64,000 bases of DNA from Adiantum capillus-veneris. Its lineage: Eukaryota; Streptophyta; Polypodiopsida; Polypodiales; Pteridaceae. A model generated the notes under the pieces. It searched no databases. It saw only the letters and a program-made list of their open reading frames with translations, and had not been told where the DNA came from. This document shows, in pieces, positions 22,150-32,798 of the stretch; the stretch's first letter is position 1, and the number at the start of each line of letters is the position of its first letter. Where the stretch lies: assembly GCA_014529385.2 (NCBI GenBank), contig CM043963.1, positions 103,210,912 through 103,274,911 on the forward strand, read 5' to 3'. The position numbers were made by a program, and so were the translations under genes.

Positions 22150-22263
22150 GTAGCGGTCCTAGTCCACGCTTCCAAGACTAGGTGGTGCCCTCATCTCATT
22201 TCTCTTGTGGCGCAATGGAGTTTGTTTTGGTGTAGAGGCCGCCATTCGAAATTTCCTTCGTCA
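20805..22263 (+). repeat. Element B 3' LTR, 1,459 bp
   Basis: A direct copy of 7,924-9,403, ending CTTCGTCA. It has the TATA box TATATAAAG at 21,755-21,763 and a CT tract at 22,086-22,146. Confidence 0.95.
21755..21763 (+). promoter_or_regulatory. TATA box of element B 3' LTR
   Basis: TATATAAAG, identical in context to 8,891-8,899. It could drive readout into the flanking antisense gag of A. Confidence 0.7.
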
Positions 22264-23009
22264 CTCTCAACAAAAATGATATCCTTCCCCATAGCAATTT
22301 CATAAGAGAATAAGTAAAGAACCTTGTATTTGCTTAATTCATTTGGGTAGGGTTCTTTGCATAAAAAATAAGAGACTAATCCCTTGCTCTCATGCTTGTA
22401 AATCCACACATTCCCATTATAGGTAGAGACCCTGGTTGTTTTTTTATCATACATAAAAAGAGCTCCAGGTCGATCAGTTTTTGGAGGCGGCTCTTGAGCC
22501 TCTGAGACCATTTTTCCTTTTGCCACATTATCTCCATATCTGTTGTAATCCTCAGGGTTACTAACTATCAGATAGTGGTTCCCCTTTTCTTCTCGGAATC
22601 TATCTCCATCATCATAGACTCGAATTATTTCCAGTCTCTGAGAAGGTCTTTCCTCTATACAAAAACACTTGCTTCCCCGATAGTCAGAATAAACTAGGGC
22701 TCCCCTAGAGTTTGTTCCTTCTAAGAAGATTATAGTGAACTTGGCATCGTTCAAAGGGTTTTGGGAGGTACTTCCTCCTAGCATTCGTCCTTCACAAGAG
22801 AAACCTCCTGGCTGTTGACTAACCACCATGAAGAAGGACTTATCTGATGACGTGTCGGTATCACTACCCTCCTCAATGATCGATGCTAATAGATCTAGCC
22901 TTACCTGCGTTACACTCTCCTCAGTGGACATTAAGCTACCCTGATCATGTGCTACTTTTTGGTCTTTAGGAATGTGTCTTCCTGATCTTAAATTCATCAA
23001 ACTTAGCAA
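22264..23009 (-). pseudogene. Element A Gag N-terminal region
   Basis: An open frame from MLSLMNLRSGRHIPKD at 23,009 to GKDIIFVES at the B junction; the start is the first ATG after the leader. It holds two Tyr/Asp/Gly-rich blocks, IIRVYDDGDRFREEKGNHY and, near the end, YFLCKEPYPNELSKYKVLYL, the latter aligning with IFYRCVEPNAGELTTHKNLY of element C. No known domain is recognised. No stop lies in this part; the gene is broken only by the insertion and further downstream. Its continuation is at 7,923 and below. Confidence 0.75.
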
Positions 23010-25065
23010 TGCAATTTATCACAAATCCAACCACTCACCTGGCAAGGGATCAGTTTCCGCACAACTTCTTGCCTTGCCCCGCTGAATATACCTGTACACA
23101 AGCATTTAATTTTGGCAATTGAATCAAAGCATTTAACCGCTAGAGGTGGTCTTAGTAATGATTGGTATAACTACAGGGTTAACCTCAACCACTACTGTAC
23201 TCTATACACTTTGGATGTTCTTGATTAGGTCTGCTAATCGGAACTGTACTTTAACCAAGTGTTTGCCAGTCTAGAGGTAAAGTCTTAATTCCGTCTTTGC
23301 TCCGTCAAAAGGTCAAACAAGGTCCAATTTCACTTCTGAAAGAAGTTCTGGAACTCTTAAGTCAATCGGAACATCACTCTATGTCCATAGTCAGATTTTG
23401 ACTTCAAAAATAAGACCCTGTAGACATCCTACGCGTATCATGTCTACCTGATCTGTTTTGGCTAAAATTTGCACTATAGATTCCCCTTCATGTGCTGAGT
23501 CCACAGCTGTTCTCACTTTTTGATTTGGACACCTATAAGTTGGTCAACTGATCAGAAATTTGTTCCAGCAACCTGATGTTGATCTGACCAGTCAAATCAA
23601 CTCCAATTTGGACCAAAATTGACTAGGAGGCTTGCCTAAGGCTATACAACACCCTACTATGTCCACAGTCAGATTTTGACTTCAATGTCATGCCTTAGAC
23701 ATACTACGCGTAGCATGTCTAACTGCTCAAAATTGTTGCAAATTCAAACCACAGACTCCTCTTAAGGTGCTGATCACTCTGGTATGCTCACAGTTGGCGT
23801 TGGAGTGCTAAATCATTGTGAACACATCCTACGCGTAGGATGTCTAAGTGCTATGTTTGACTCCAAACTTGAGCTGCACCTTCCCCTTGATGTCAGCAAC
23901 CCAATGCTATGCTTAGATTTTAGTTTGGATTTCAAAAGACCCCAAATTCAGCTATTCTAGCCTTTTTCAGTCAAAAATGATAAAGTCTGCTTAAAACCCA
24001 ATTTTCTCACCCAATTGAGATTAAACCTTTCTCATGCACTCAATAAATTATGTAGATCATGCTCATGAAGACATCCTATGGTTTTGGTTTTAAAATAATG
24101 CCTTGGGCCCAATTTGGGTAAGACATCTGGAAATTTCTGTCTTTTGGCCTTATCCTATCAAGATATGGTCAAGTTCCCCTTTCCAAGTGAATATAGGGTA
24201 ATTGTTACCTTCTAAACACACTGGTCAACTAAGATTTTCAAAATTCTCACCAGAACACCCTATAGACATCCTACACGTAGGATGTCTACTGCTCCTTTTC
24301 TCATACTAAAGTGCTACTTTGCCTTCCCTATGCTCTCAGAAAGTGCCAATATGCCTTACAAGTGCAAAAATATGCAAATTTCTCTCAATTTAAACCTTTT
24401 CTAAACTTTTATGTTTTTTGAGTCCGCCTTTTACCTTTTAGGCAATCCAATAAGAGAAAAACACTCAAGTCTATATGTTACTACGGTGAAACCCACCCTC
24501 TGAACACACAAGTGACCTCAGTTTCCCCAAATTCCCTTCTAAAATCCCCTTGGAGACATGCTACACGTAGGATGTCTACTGTCTTAAAATTCAATTTTTT
24601 TTTGACAGAAGTACTCCCTATGCTCTGCAGTTCTCTCAGAAATACTCACAGAAACTTTTGAACTTCAATTCAGCTTTTAAACACTCTTTTCTGTCTTTTA
24701 CAGCACTTGATGAGCCTAACAGAAAATATAACATGCATGAAGTGCTCTAGATCATAAATCATGATGTCCTACTTACCCTACTCCTACTCATCATGTGAGA
24801 GGGTAATTTTGGTGTCTCGGTTGCTTCCTAGCCTCCCTTGACTCTCAAGCTACCCTTTCATAACCTCTACCACTCCAACCCCTACTCTCCTACCTAATAC
24901 TACCTAAGTCGAAGGATCTAGGCCAGACACACGCTCCCTAGACTCCTCCTAAGACCTAGAGAGTCCCCCACCCTTTGATCCTATCTAAATGTAAAACAAG
25001 ACTCTGGCAAGTGAGAGAATCCCTATCCTCAAAGACTAGTCTTGGTTACCTACCTAGGGTTTTCA
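23010..25065 (-). repeat. Element A 5' leader with palindrome-centred repeats
   Basis: Noncoding, about 2 kb between PBS and gag. Five units carry a near-perfect inverted repeat around CATCCTACGCGTAGGATG at 23,422-23,446, 23,697-23,720, 23,822-23,846, 24,264-24,288 and 24,554-24,578. Spacings are 275, 125, 442 and 290. Surrounding sequence is also partly repeated, for example TCAGATTTTGACTTCAA at about 23,390 and 23,670. No ORF of note. The array occupies the same place as those of elements C and D. Confidence 0.8.
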
Positions 25066-25083
25066 TCCCCAGCAGCGGTGCCA
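25066..25083 (-). other. Primer-binding site of element A
   Basis: The minus strand reads TGGCACCGCTGCTGGGGA one base after the LTR end. It shares its first eight bases with the PBS of element C. The tRNA is not determined. Confidence 0.65.
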
Positions 25084-25084
25084 A

Positions 25085-25958
25085 TGTTGGCGGATACGCC
25101 GCGACGGACATCAGCACAAAGAGAACTCACCTAACAAGATTTGTTAGCTAAGGACGAAGCTCGACCCACAAGCGCATGGAAGCAAGCATAGGGTGTCAAC
25201 CTACAATCGATCGACTATTGACGACTTCCTACAGAGTTCTCTACCCAATGTCTAAGTTACAGCCTTCAAGACTACACAAGAGGAGATTTTCTACAACGCT
25301 TTCAAGAGCCAATTACCCATCAAACGTTCTCGAAACGCTACAAAACTTGAATGAAATCCTATTAACACCAATAGGTCGCTCTCCCTAAGGCCCCTGACCC
25401 AAAACCCCAACCCTAAACACCCGATGCAGAATCACGTAGGATGTCTGGTCGAAATTTACAGGTCAACGTTTTCTAAAAACTAAAGTCCCTAATGTGTAGC
25501 TCTACTCATTGGGAACGCGTGGATATGCTGAAATGCAAAAACGGACAACGTATGCTTACCGAATAGCCAGATATAGCTCGTGGGTTGATCTCGCAAAGCC
25601 GGGCCGTACACCTGTAATGTAGGTGATGGCACGTATCTCTCTTCGGGGGAAACACACTGCACTTCTCCGCACTTGATTCTGACCACCAGTGCACGTGTAG
25701 CGTCAAGATAAACTCTCACTCTCTCTCGTACACAGAGTAGGCTCAACTCACACAGACAAAACTTATAAAAATGACAAAGGGTTATTTGCATTAAGGTCAA
25801 AAGTGGTATAAATACCTTACAATCTCAAACCCTAATGTTCCAATTTAACCATTTACTAAGTCTAAATGTAAAAAATGGGATACAATTTGGAAGCTTCTGC
25901 AAGCCCCACTATTTACAAAGGTGAAATGACGATTTCTTCTCAATTAAAAATAATTACA
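25085..25958 (-). repeat. Element A 5' LTR (about 874 bp)
   Basis: The inner end (25,085) is firm from the PBS and from similarity to the LTR end of C. The outer end is set at the minus-strand TGT at 25,956-25,958, which gives a length close to C's LTRs (900 and 857) and lies just before sequence of element F. The partner LTR is outside the window, so the outer edge is inferred. It contains one copy of the leader core, CACGTAGGATGTCT, at 25,433-25,446. Confidence 0.7.
25763..25771 (-). promoter_or_regulatory. TATA-like box in element A LTR
   Basis: The minus strand reads TTTTTATAA, followed by GTTTTGTCTGTGTGAG and a GA-rich tract. A plausible core promoter, without a second LTR to compare. 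Confidence 0.35.
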
Positions 25959-25959
25959 A

Positions 25960-26480
25960 AGGAAATTAGTATCCCACTTGGAAATCATCCTCCGTTGGGT
26001 GTGTCCAGCCGCTAACAAGATGGCCGAGTATGTCAACTCTCAACTCCCTGGTTCTATCACTGAAGTAATCCACCATACCATGGTTGCTTCACTCATCAAC
26101 TTCCAACAAGGTGCTAGACAGAACGTCTGGCCCATGGAAAATAAAGACAAAGGTGATGTCAAGGGGAAAACCAATGCCCAAAATTCTTCCCAAGGCACTG
26201 CCAACAACAACAACAACAACAACAATCAGTCCAAGGAGAAGGGACTTTACAAAGGCAAGAAAAAACTCTCTCCTGAAGAGCTTGAATCTTTTCGCAAGGA
26301 CCATACGTGTTTTAAGTGCAGGGAGCAAGGACATGGTTATCTTTCTTGCCCCAAGAAGAATGTTTGCAATGGGATTCCTAGAGCTTCCACCATCAAAGCT
26401 CCAAAAGAGGATGCTCATTGCAAAGGTGCACCTATCTCCTATGCTTGGGGAAAGGTAAGAGAGAACGATCCCTTCATCTT
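25960..26480 (+). pseudogene. Element F gag C-terminus and nucleocapsid
   Basis: Open frame with VCPAANKMAEYVNSQLPGSI, an Asn run (about 26,200-26,226) from AAC codons, a Lys-rich KEKGLYKGKKKLSPEELE, and the knuckle CFKCREQGHGYLSC (CX2CX4HX4C). The capsid is missing upstream because A's LTR starts there. It merges without a stop into the protease. Confidence 0.85.
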
Positions 26481-26900
26481 GCTTGATCCTGGCTATACTC
26501 ACAACTTCATATCAACCGAGTTGGCCACTAAGTTGGGTATTCAAGATTTTGAGATGGGAGATGTTGTGACGGCCGACACTCTTTCAAGGGACAGCGAGCC
26601 TTAGTTACTCCCTTGATTGGGAAGTTGAGGCTCCATGTCCAAAGCTATGTCAACAAAGAAGATTTTCATCTCTCCTCCCCAACATGAGGATGCTATCCTA
26701 GGGGCGCCATGGTTTGATCGCATGGTTGCCAACCTGAAGTTCCTTGAAAGGAGAATCTACTTCATCTACAAGGGAAAGAACATGTATATAGATACTAGTG
26801 AGTGTGGTCATACTATACCACTTGTAAATCCTCCTGCTTTTGATAAATCGATGAAGAGCTCAGTTTTTGTGTACATGATTTTGTCAAAGAGTCTCTAAAA
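26455..26900 (+). pseudogene. Element F retropepsin
   Basis: FILLDPGYTHNFIST, where the family has L-D-S-G-S/A-T-H-N-F-I, so the active-site Ser is Pro. It continues in the next frame with EDAILGAPWFDRMVANLKFL, the I-L-G-x-P-W block. A stop and shift lie near 26,605. The domain is essentially full length but unlikely to be active. Confidence 0.8.
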
Positions 26901-27780
26901 GATTCTAATGTTTCATCAAATGTAAATGGTAGGAATCAAGAAGAGTTAGACTTGTTTAATTTTCTAAAAGGATTCCAAGATGTGTTCATCGATGATATCC
27001 CTATGGACTTACCTCCAAACCAAGGGGATGCTAGCCATCGTATTGAGCTCCTTCTAGGAAGCTCACCACCTTACAAGACTCCTTATCAAGTCTCTCAAGA
27101 TCAACAAGAGGAGATTATGAGGCAAGTACAAGAATTGGTGTAGACAAAGGGATGGTATGACCTAGTTCCTCTCCCTTTTGTTCTCTAGTCCTTTTAGTGC
27201 AAAAGAAAGATGATGCATACCGTATGTGTGTGGACTATCGAGCACTAAACCATATCACTATCAAAAACAGATTTCTTGTGCCTCGGGTAGAAGATCTGTT
27301 TGATAAGCTACAAGGCTCTACCTACTTCCATAGGATTGGCCTTAAGAGTGGCTATCATCAAAAAAGGATAGTTGATAAAGATATCCTAAAGACCGTGTTT
27401 TGTACAACATTTGGCCTTTATGAGACCCTACCACAAATTCACTGGAGTGTTCTTTGATGATATCATCATCTACTCCAACTCTTTGGAGGAACATAAGCAA
27501 CATCTCTAGATGATTTTTCAAGCATTGAGGGAGAAAAAGCTTTTTCTCAACCAAAAAAAAGCGAATTTTTCCTTCAAGAGATTCAATACCTAGGTTATAT
27601 TATCTCTCAAAATGGTATCCGTATGGATCCATAGAAGTTAGAGGTAATAAAAGCATAGCTAATCCAAGGAATCTCCGTGAACTAAGAAGCTTTATTGGTA
27701 TGTGTGCATACTATAGACGCTTCATAGAAAAATTCTCTCAAGTAGTAGGACCACTACATGACTTAACTAAGAAGAACGTA
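26901..27780 (+). pseudogene. Element F reverse transcriptase with internal deletion
   Basis: GFQDVFIDDIPMDLPP starts the RT region, then SHRIELLLGSSPPYKTPYQV, LLVQKKDDAYRMCVDYRALN and KLQGSTYFHRIGLKSGYHQ. After FGLYET the usual F-V-M-P-F-G-L-x-N-A-P block is missing, and the sequence resumes at FFDDIIIYSNSLEEHKQHL, the catalytic D-D. This looks like a deletion of roughly 100 bases. Stops are frequent downstream. Confidence 0.85.
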
Positions 27781-28230
27781 AAGTATGTATAGACTGCTAA
27801 GGAGCAAAATGCTTTTGACAAGGTCATGGAGAAGCTTACCTCCCAACCAGTCCTCATGCTTTCGGATCTCTCAAAGCCATTTGAGGTCCAATGTGATGCT
27901 TGTGTGATTGCATTGGAGCAGTTTTGCTTCAACAAGGGCATGCCATAGCATATGAGAGCCGACGGCTCAATACCGATGAACGAGTCTTGGGAATTTATGA
28001 GTTCAAAGAGATTTTAGCTGTTCTACATGCCCTCGAAACATGGAATCACTACTTATTGGGGACTCCATTTGTTCTACGAACCGATCTCACCAAAGTCTCA
28101 AGTATTTCATGACGCAAACCAGGATTTTTGACAAACAAACGAGGTGGGAAAATTTTCTTTCGCAATTTAATTTCCATATTGCTCACGTTACTGGTAAGCA
28201 CAATCAAGTGGCCGATGCACTTTCATGACG
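27781..28230 (+). pseudogene. Element F RNase H
   Basis: FEVQCDACVIAL (normally C-D-A-S), then, after a shift, HAIAYESRRLNTDERVLGIYEFKEILAVLHALETWNHYLLG with the catalytic Glu, FVLRTD, and FNFHIAHVTGKHNQVADALS at the C-terminus. Single RNase H. Frame changes near 27,905 and 28,110. Confidence 0.85.
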
Positions 28231-28960
28231 ACCAAAAGTTAATGCGGTGTCTATAGCTACTCACAATGATCTATCTTCTACGATAGATGAGTATGCTACT
28301 GACCCTAACTTTAGAGACATAATGTCAGCCCTTGCTTTGAGGAAGAAAGAGAAACCATTCACTTTGCAGGATGGTTATCTTCTCCACAGCAATAGGCTAT
28401 GTATTACCCATTCCCTTTATGAGAGAAAGTTATGTATGAGTCCCATGCTCCTCTCTATGCGGGGCATAGAGGCATTCAACCTACTCTCCGTGGAGTAGAA
28501 ATGTACTTCTATTGGCCTACCATGAAAGCGGACATACAAGAGTATGTTTCAAAATGTCTACTATGCCAAAAGACTAAGTATGATAGAGGGAAGCAACCTG
28601 GACTACTCCAGCCATTGCCTATCCCAAATTCAACATGGGAGAGTATATTATCCATGGATTTCATCTTTAGATTACCAAGTCTATCCATGGGAATATGGGA
28701 CTATGGACAATAGTCGACTGTTTTAGCAAGCAAGCACACTTTATTCCTCTCAAAAAGACTATTAAGGCACACCAAATGGCAACTCTCTCCATATCACGGA
28801 TTTTCAAACACCATGGATTACCAACATCCATCGTGTCAGATAGAGATCCTAGATTGACCAATAATTTTTGGAAAGGTTTGTTTGAAAATATAGGAACAAG
28901 ATTGAATTTCTCTTTGGTCTATCAACCACAATCTTGTAGAGTATGCCTACAATAATATTG
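28231..28960 (+). pseudogene. Element F integrase, truncated
   Basis: Zinc region with YAGHRGIQPTLRGVEMYFYW and YVSKCLLCQKTKYDRGKQPG. The core has SMDFIFRLP (first Asp), IVDCFSKQAHFIPL, and VSDRDPRLTNNFWKGLFE (second Asp). After NFSLVYQPQS the catalytic Glu block is lost, and translation continues 40 bases later with the C-terminal part, so a deletion removed the third catalytic residue. Several stops. Confidence 0.85.
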
Positions 28961-29640
28961 TACATACTTCTACGGGAAAATCACCTTTTGAGACCATAGA
29001 GGGAAGACCAAAAAGTCCCTTGGTACTTAAAGTATATGGGAAGATCTTTGCTCTATCGATGAGTATAGCCGTGACCTACAAGAATCTTTTCAAAAGATTA
29101 AGGAGGCTATATACATCTCTCAACAAAGGCAAAAAGTTGTTGTTGACAAGCACAAAAGGGCCTTAACATTCAAAAAGAATGATTGGGTCTTACGTAAGTT
29201 TCCTAAGGCTCAATTAAGGCAAACGACGGGAAAAATCCTACGGGCCATCAAAAGCATTATGCTAAGCTAGCAAAATGATACTATGGTCCGTTCCAAATCT
29301 TGAAGACTATCAATGACATGGCTTACCAGCTCAAGTTGCCCAACCATTGGCTCATCCACAATGCTTTTCATGTGAGCCTCCTCAATCCATACAAAGGAGG
29401 CCACCAAGTGAACCAATTATTGAAGACCCTCCTGAAGTTGAAGACCAAGAAGAGGTGCTACAACCCGAAGCTATCCTTCGGCATGACGCCAAGGCACTAC
29501 GACATGGTAAGATTACCTGACGGTATCTTATTAGGTTGAAAAGTTATTCTTTTGAAGATGCTAGATGGATGCAAGGAATAAAACTTAAGGATAGTATGAA
29601 CCTTGTCAATTCTTACAATGCTAAATTAGACTAAGCACAT
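28961..29640 (+). pseudogene. Element F integrase C-terminus and chromodomain-like segment
   Basis: [28 protein letters not shown] is the end of the integrase C-terminal domain. After a shift, [14 protein letters not shown] and [17 protein letters not shown] follow, the pattern of the chromodomain Y-L-V-K-W-x-G-x-x-x-x-x-x-W-E found in chromoviruses, where it is thought to guide integration to chromatin. A frame change lies near 29,440. Confidence 0.75.
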
Positions 29641-29965
29641 GTATAAATTTCTTTTTTGTTTTTGTCTTATAAGACTAGTTCCCTTTTTGTTGTCCACAAA
29701 TTTAATTAGTATGCATACTTAGAATCATGTTTCTGATGACGACGTCTCTCAATCACCAAGTAGAATTTGTCACTCTACTTGGGAGTATGAAATGGACTAA
29801 AGAGAAGACATGCTTGTGGCAGTTATGTCTCCCAAGCACCAAATGGATTAATCATCCACCTTGGCAAGATGTTGTAGGGTAAAAAGGTATCCTCTACCCG
29901 CTAAGTAAGATTCAATAATGACCAAGGCTCTATCTTTCTACCTCATAGTTGAGGATGACTATGAT

Positions 29966-29981
29966 ATCAAGAGAGAGGTAA
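29966..29981 (+). other. Polypurine tract candidate of element F
   Basis: ATCAAGAGAGAGGTAA just before TGTCATAAAATC, a plausible 3' LTR start. Confidence 0.5.
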
Positions 29982-30292
29982 TGTCATAAAATCTAATATC
30001 TAACCAACCCAGATGATTTTCTCATATTAAACTGATCAGTGAATGTGGGAGAATAAATGGGAACAAGGGTTAGGATATAGACATGTGCTTATAGATCTAT
30101 CTCAACACCACGGGGCCAATGGTAAAGGGGCCCAAATGAAAGATGGTCTATCAAAGTGCAAGGCTAAACAATGGAGCATAAAGACCTTAGGGTTAGCTTC
30201 ATTGAAGACCTCCAATATCTAGTGCTAAAAGTCATTTGACCTTAGGTAAGCAAGGGTTGTGCTTGATGTCCAAACCTGGCCCAAAATTAAGG

Positions 30293-30400
30293 TGCTTGAT
30301 ATGCTTGATGACTGAGATGCTTGACGTGCTTGATGGTTGAGATGCTTGAGGTGATTGTCATACTTGAGATGTTAGGGATGTACTTGAGGTGAGAACCAAA
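30293..30400 (+). repeat. Degenerate minisatellite (GCTTGATG-type units)
   Basis: Repeated GCTTGATATGCTTGATGA, GATGCTTGACGTGCTTGATG and GATGCTTGAGGTGATTG units over about 100 bp. Confidence 0.7.
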
Positions 30401-30853
30401 CCCAAGCTTCTGGTGAGAACTAGGCCCAAGGTTGAGGGGCTTGAGGTGGCACAAAAGTCAAAGTGAATCCATACAAGGAGGAGGACGAGTCATGCAAGAG
30501 GGGGGGTGGTTGCTTGACTAGTCTCTCTCCCAAAGGACACCCCTTGCCCAAGGGGCAAGTAGGACACATGTCAAGCCCCTAGCTTGGTTACCCTCATGGT
30601 GTGCCTAAAGTCTATTGGTTGGCCTTCCAAGGGTTCCAATGATAATTGGATTAAAATAATTTGTTTTAGCATTTATCAAGCCCTCTCTCTCAAAGGTGAA
30701 AGGTGGACACTTGTCCCAAGGCTACCCTTGTTGCTTGGTCTGACTCTTGCTTGTGATTGGCTACGCCTGGAGGGGTCCAATGAGCTTCAAGAATGAGCTA
30801 CAAGGGGGGGTCGACCAAAGCAAGAAGGGGGCCTGCTTAGGGGATATACTCTC

Positions 30854-30887
30854 CCACACACACACACACACACAAACACAATCTCTC

Positions 30888-30919
<32 letters not shown>

Positions 30920-30920
30920 A
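30854..30920. repeat. Adjacent (CA)n and (CT)n microsatellites
   Basis: CA units at about 30,854-30,878, then CT units at 30,882-30,919 with one interruption. They lie inside the candidate LTR of F. Confidence 0.9.
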
Positions 30921-31600
30921 TAGTGTGAAGTGCAACGTGCAAGAGCTCCCTCTCCTTCTCCAAGCACGTAGAGAGGTTGAGAGCCTACACCAACACTCTT
31001 GGCTATGGAATGCAAATCCAACCAAGAGCCATGCTTCAATGCTTCATTACTATGCTATCTTCTCCATCTTGATTACTATGCTATTATGTATGTGAGCAAG
31101 AAGAGTGATGATAAGTGAGGAACTAGTTCTTTCTCCCCATCCTCACTTCCTGTTAGCTCTCTCCACCTTCCAAGGTGTTTGAGGTCTTGGGATTGAGGCT
31201 TGGGATAGTTAATGCTTTCCACAAAGTTTATGTTATTCTTGTGATGCATGAAGCTTTCCATCTTCATTGCATCACCTAGGTCACAAGGAACACAAAGATT
31301 GTATTGTAACAAGTCTCTCTTGATGGGAGAAATCATATAACAAATGCCTATTGGAGAGGGGACCGCCGGCTCCACATAAATCCGGTCCTTAGCTGTTATC
31401 ATGTTCTCTAAATTCTTTCTCTTACAAAAGTATTGTTCATGCCAAGTTAACCAAATGCTATGTTTATGTTTCTATCTGCAATTATGATCACCCTCTATGC
31501 TCACAAAGTAATTTTTCAAAAGTACTCTCTCTAATTTCCGCTACTCTCAAGTTAATAGGCCAAATCCATTAAAAATGGCATGGGGCAATGCCCCTATAGT

Positions 31601-32798
31601 TGACACTTTTGTCACCACTTTCGTAGAATTTCTCTGTGCCAAGCTCCAAGTGCAGCCTGCATTCTATGTGTTGAGGTTACTTTTGCATGTTTGAAAGGTC
31701 GGGAAGTGTGTGTGCATTTTGTGTGTGTGTGTAGATCTACATGTGTTGTTGCAGATTTATACCATTTTTCTATTATTGTTTGTTAATCTAGGCTCTACTT
31801 TGTTTCTATTCACAAACCTTTGTATGTCAATGTCGATTTTTTTTTTTTGGTTAATCTAGGCTCTATTGATTTATGCTTTTTTATTAATCAAGGCGCTATT
31901 GATTTTTGTACTGTTTCTTCTGAAAACTAATTAGTTAAAAAAAAACCATAAAACCAAAAATGTCATGCAACTAGTTTTGATTTTGGTTTTTTGAATTGAC
32001 AAAAAAAACGACTCCAACTAGTTCCCCTATACGAGAGAAAAAGAAAGAGCCCCAATGCCCCAACCCCAGCCTCAATTTTGATTTATCTATATAAGAAGTA
32101 GAATCCTCCATAGCTTCCTTTTAAGTGAAGGAATAGTGTGTCCCATCTTATATATATATCCCACTTCTCAAGGGTAAAAGGAAGCATGTGGGATTTATGC
32201 TTCACCTTTCCCTCCACAAGCCTCCTTTAGACTTTTCCCGTTTGCCTACACGCCCAAGTAGAGATCGACTATTTTGGGGGTTACGAGAGCTTCGGGTAGC
32301 CTAATTGTAAAATGCAAAGCACACCACATTCATCTAAACAATGTGCTTGTTTCGAGCTATCACTTGACCTATTCCACATCATGCACATGAAAAAAGTTAT
32401 AAAAAACAAGTAAAATGAAGTAAAACCGACCAAAAAGCTAGATGGCGAGTGCATTTTCTTTAATGAGCTTTTATCTTCGTGCTTTTTAAACATTGTTCAA
32501 TTTTTTGAGCTTTTTAGAGTCAATTTTTAGAACAAATATACATGTTCTAAACAATGTGTAAAACCATTCGACAAGTTTATATACAAAAGAACAAACGGAT
32601 TATTAACAGAACAAATGTCACAAACCATAAATACATACATACATACACATATATATATATAAATTTCTCCATCATTAAACATAAAAAGAATTACTATGCC
32701 AACATTGTGTGATCAAAAACTTGAGGGCGTACTAGTTCACTAAATAGAGGGAGGGACAAAATGGGGTTTCCTATTGTTTGATGTAGAAAGTTAAGGGT
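31601..32798. other. AT-rich spacer without recognisable gene
   Basis: Low-complexity, AT-rich DNA with poly-T and poly-A runs (31,830-31,850, 31,930-31,950) and an ATACATACATAC/TATATA tract at about 32,629-32,661. Open frames are short and unlike known proteins. Confidence 0.6.

Larger units (their letters stand above)
7924..22263 (+). mobile_element. Tat-like Ty3/Gypsy element B, nested in A and carrying nested Copia H
   Basis: Bounded by two long LTRs in direct orientation (7,924-9,403 and 20,805-22,263), each running from TGATCC to TTCA/GTCA. A PBS candidate follows the left LTR and a purine tract precedes the right one. Internal order is ORF1-like, gag, PR, RT, RNase H, second RNase H, integrase. 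The second RNase H between the first and integrase is the hallmark of the Tat/Ogre lineage. Integrase is split by Copia H. LTR divergence is about 1.5% by eye, so insertion was fairly recent. No matching target duplication was found (left flank CCTGT, right flank CTCTC). Confidence 0.93.
22264..25958 (-). mobile_element. Element A, 5' portion (LTR, PBS, leader array, gag N-terminus)
   Basis: Minus-strand order from 25,958: LTR, PBS, 2-kb noncoding leader with palindrome repeats, then Gag N-terminus to the B insertion at 22,264. The LTR/PBS junction resembles that of element C: GTCCGTCGCGGCG near the LTR end, then CAACA, T, TGGCACCG. This ties A and C to one lineage. Confidence 0.88.
25959..29981 (+). 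mobile_element. Chromovirus-type Ty3/Gypsy element F, right portion
   Basis: Gag fragment, CCHC knuckle, protease, RT, RNase H, integrase and a C-terminal chromodomain-like segment, in Gypsy order. It is cut on the left by the LTR of A, so its 5' LTR and gag start should lie beyond the window's left edge, past A's other end. Dense stops, frameshifts and at least two deletions make it the oldest layer of the nest. Confidence 0.85.
29982..31600 (+). repeat. Element F 3' LTR candidate (right end uncertain)
   Basis: Begins TGTCATAAAATC after a purine tract. It is noncoding and contains a degenerate minisatellite, a CA tract and a CT tract, as LTRs here do. The matching 5' LTR is outside the window, so the right end is a guess. 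Small open frames in it, such as 31,076-31,402 on the minus strand, have no recognisable content. Confidence 0.4.

Noticed and set aside
26040-26502. Minus-strand frames opposite F gag, with Leu/Val runs
   Set aside because: They mirror the Asn-coding AAC run and other sense codons of gag.
31076-31402. A 108-codon minus-strand frame near the end of the F LTR candidate
   Set aside because: No recognisable domain, lies in LTR-like noncoding sequence, compositionally ordinary.
32130-32280. TATATATATA followed by a CCCAC segment as a host promoter
   Set aside because: No coding sequence follows on the plus strand and the TA run is low complexity.
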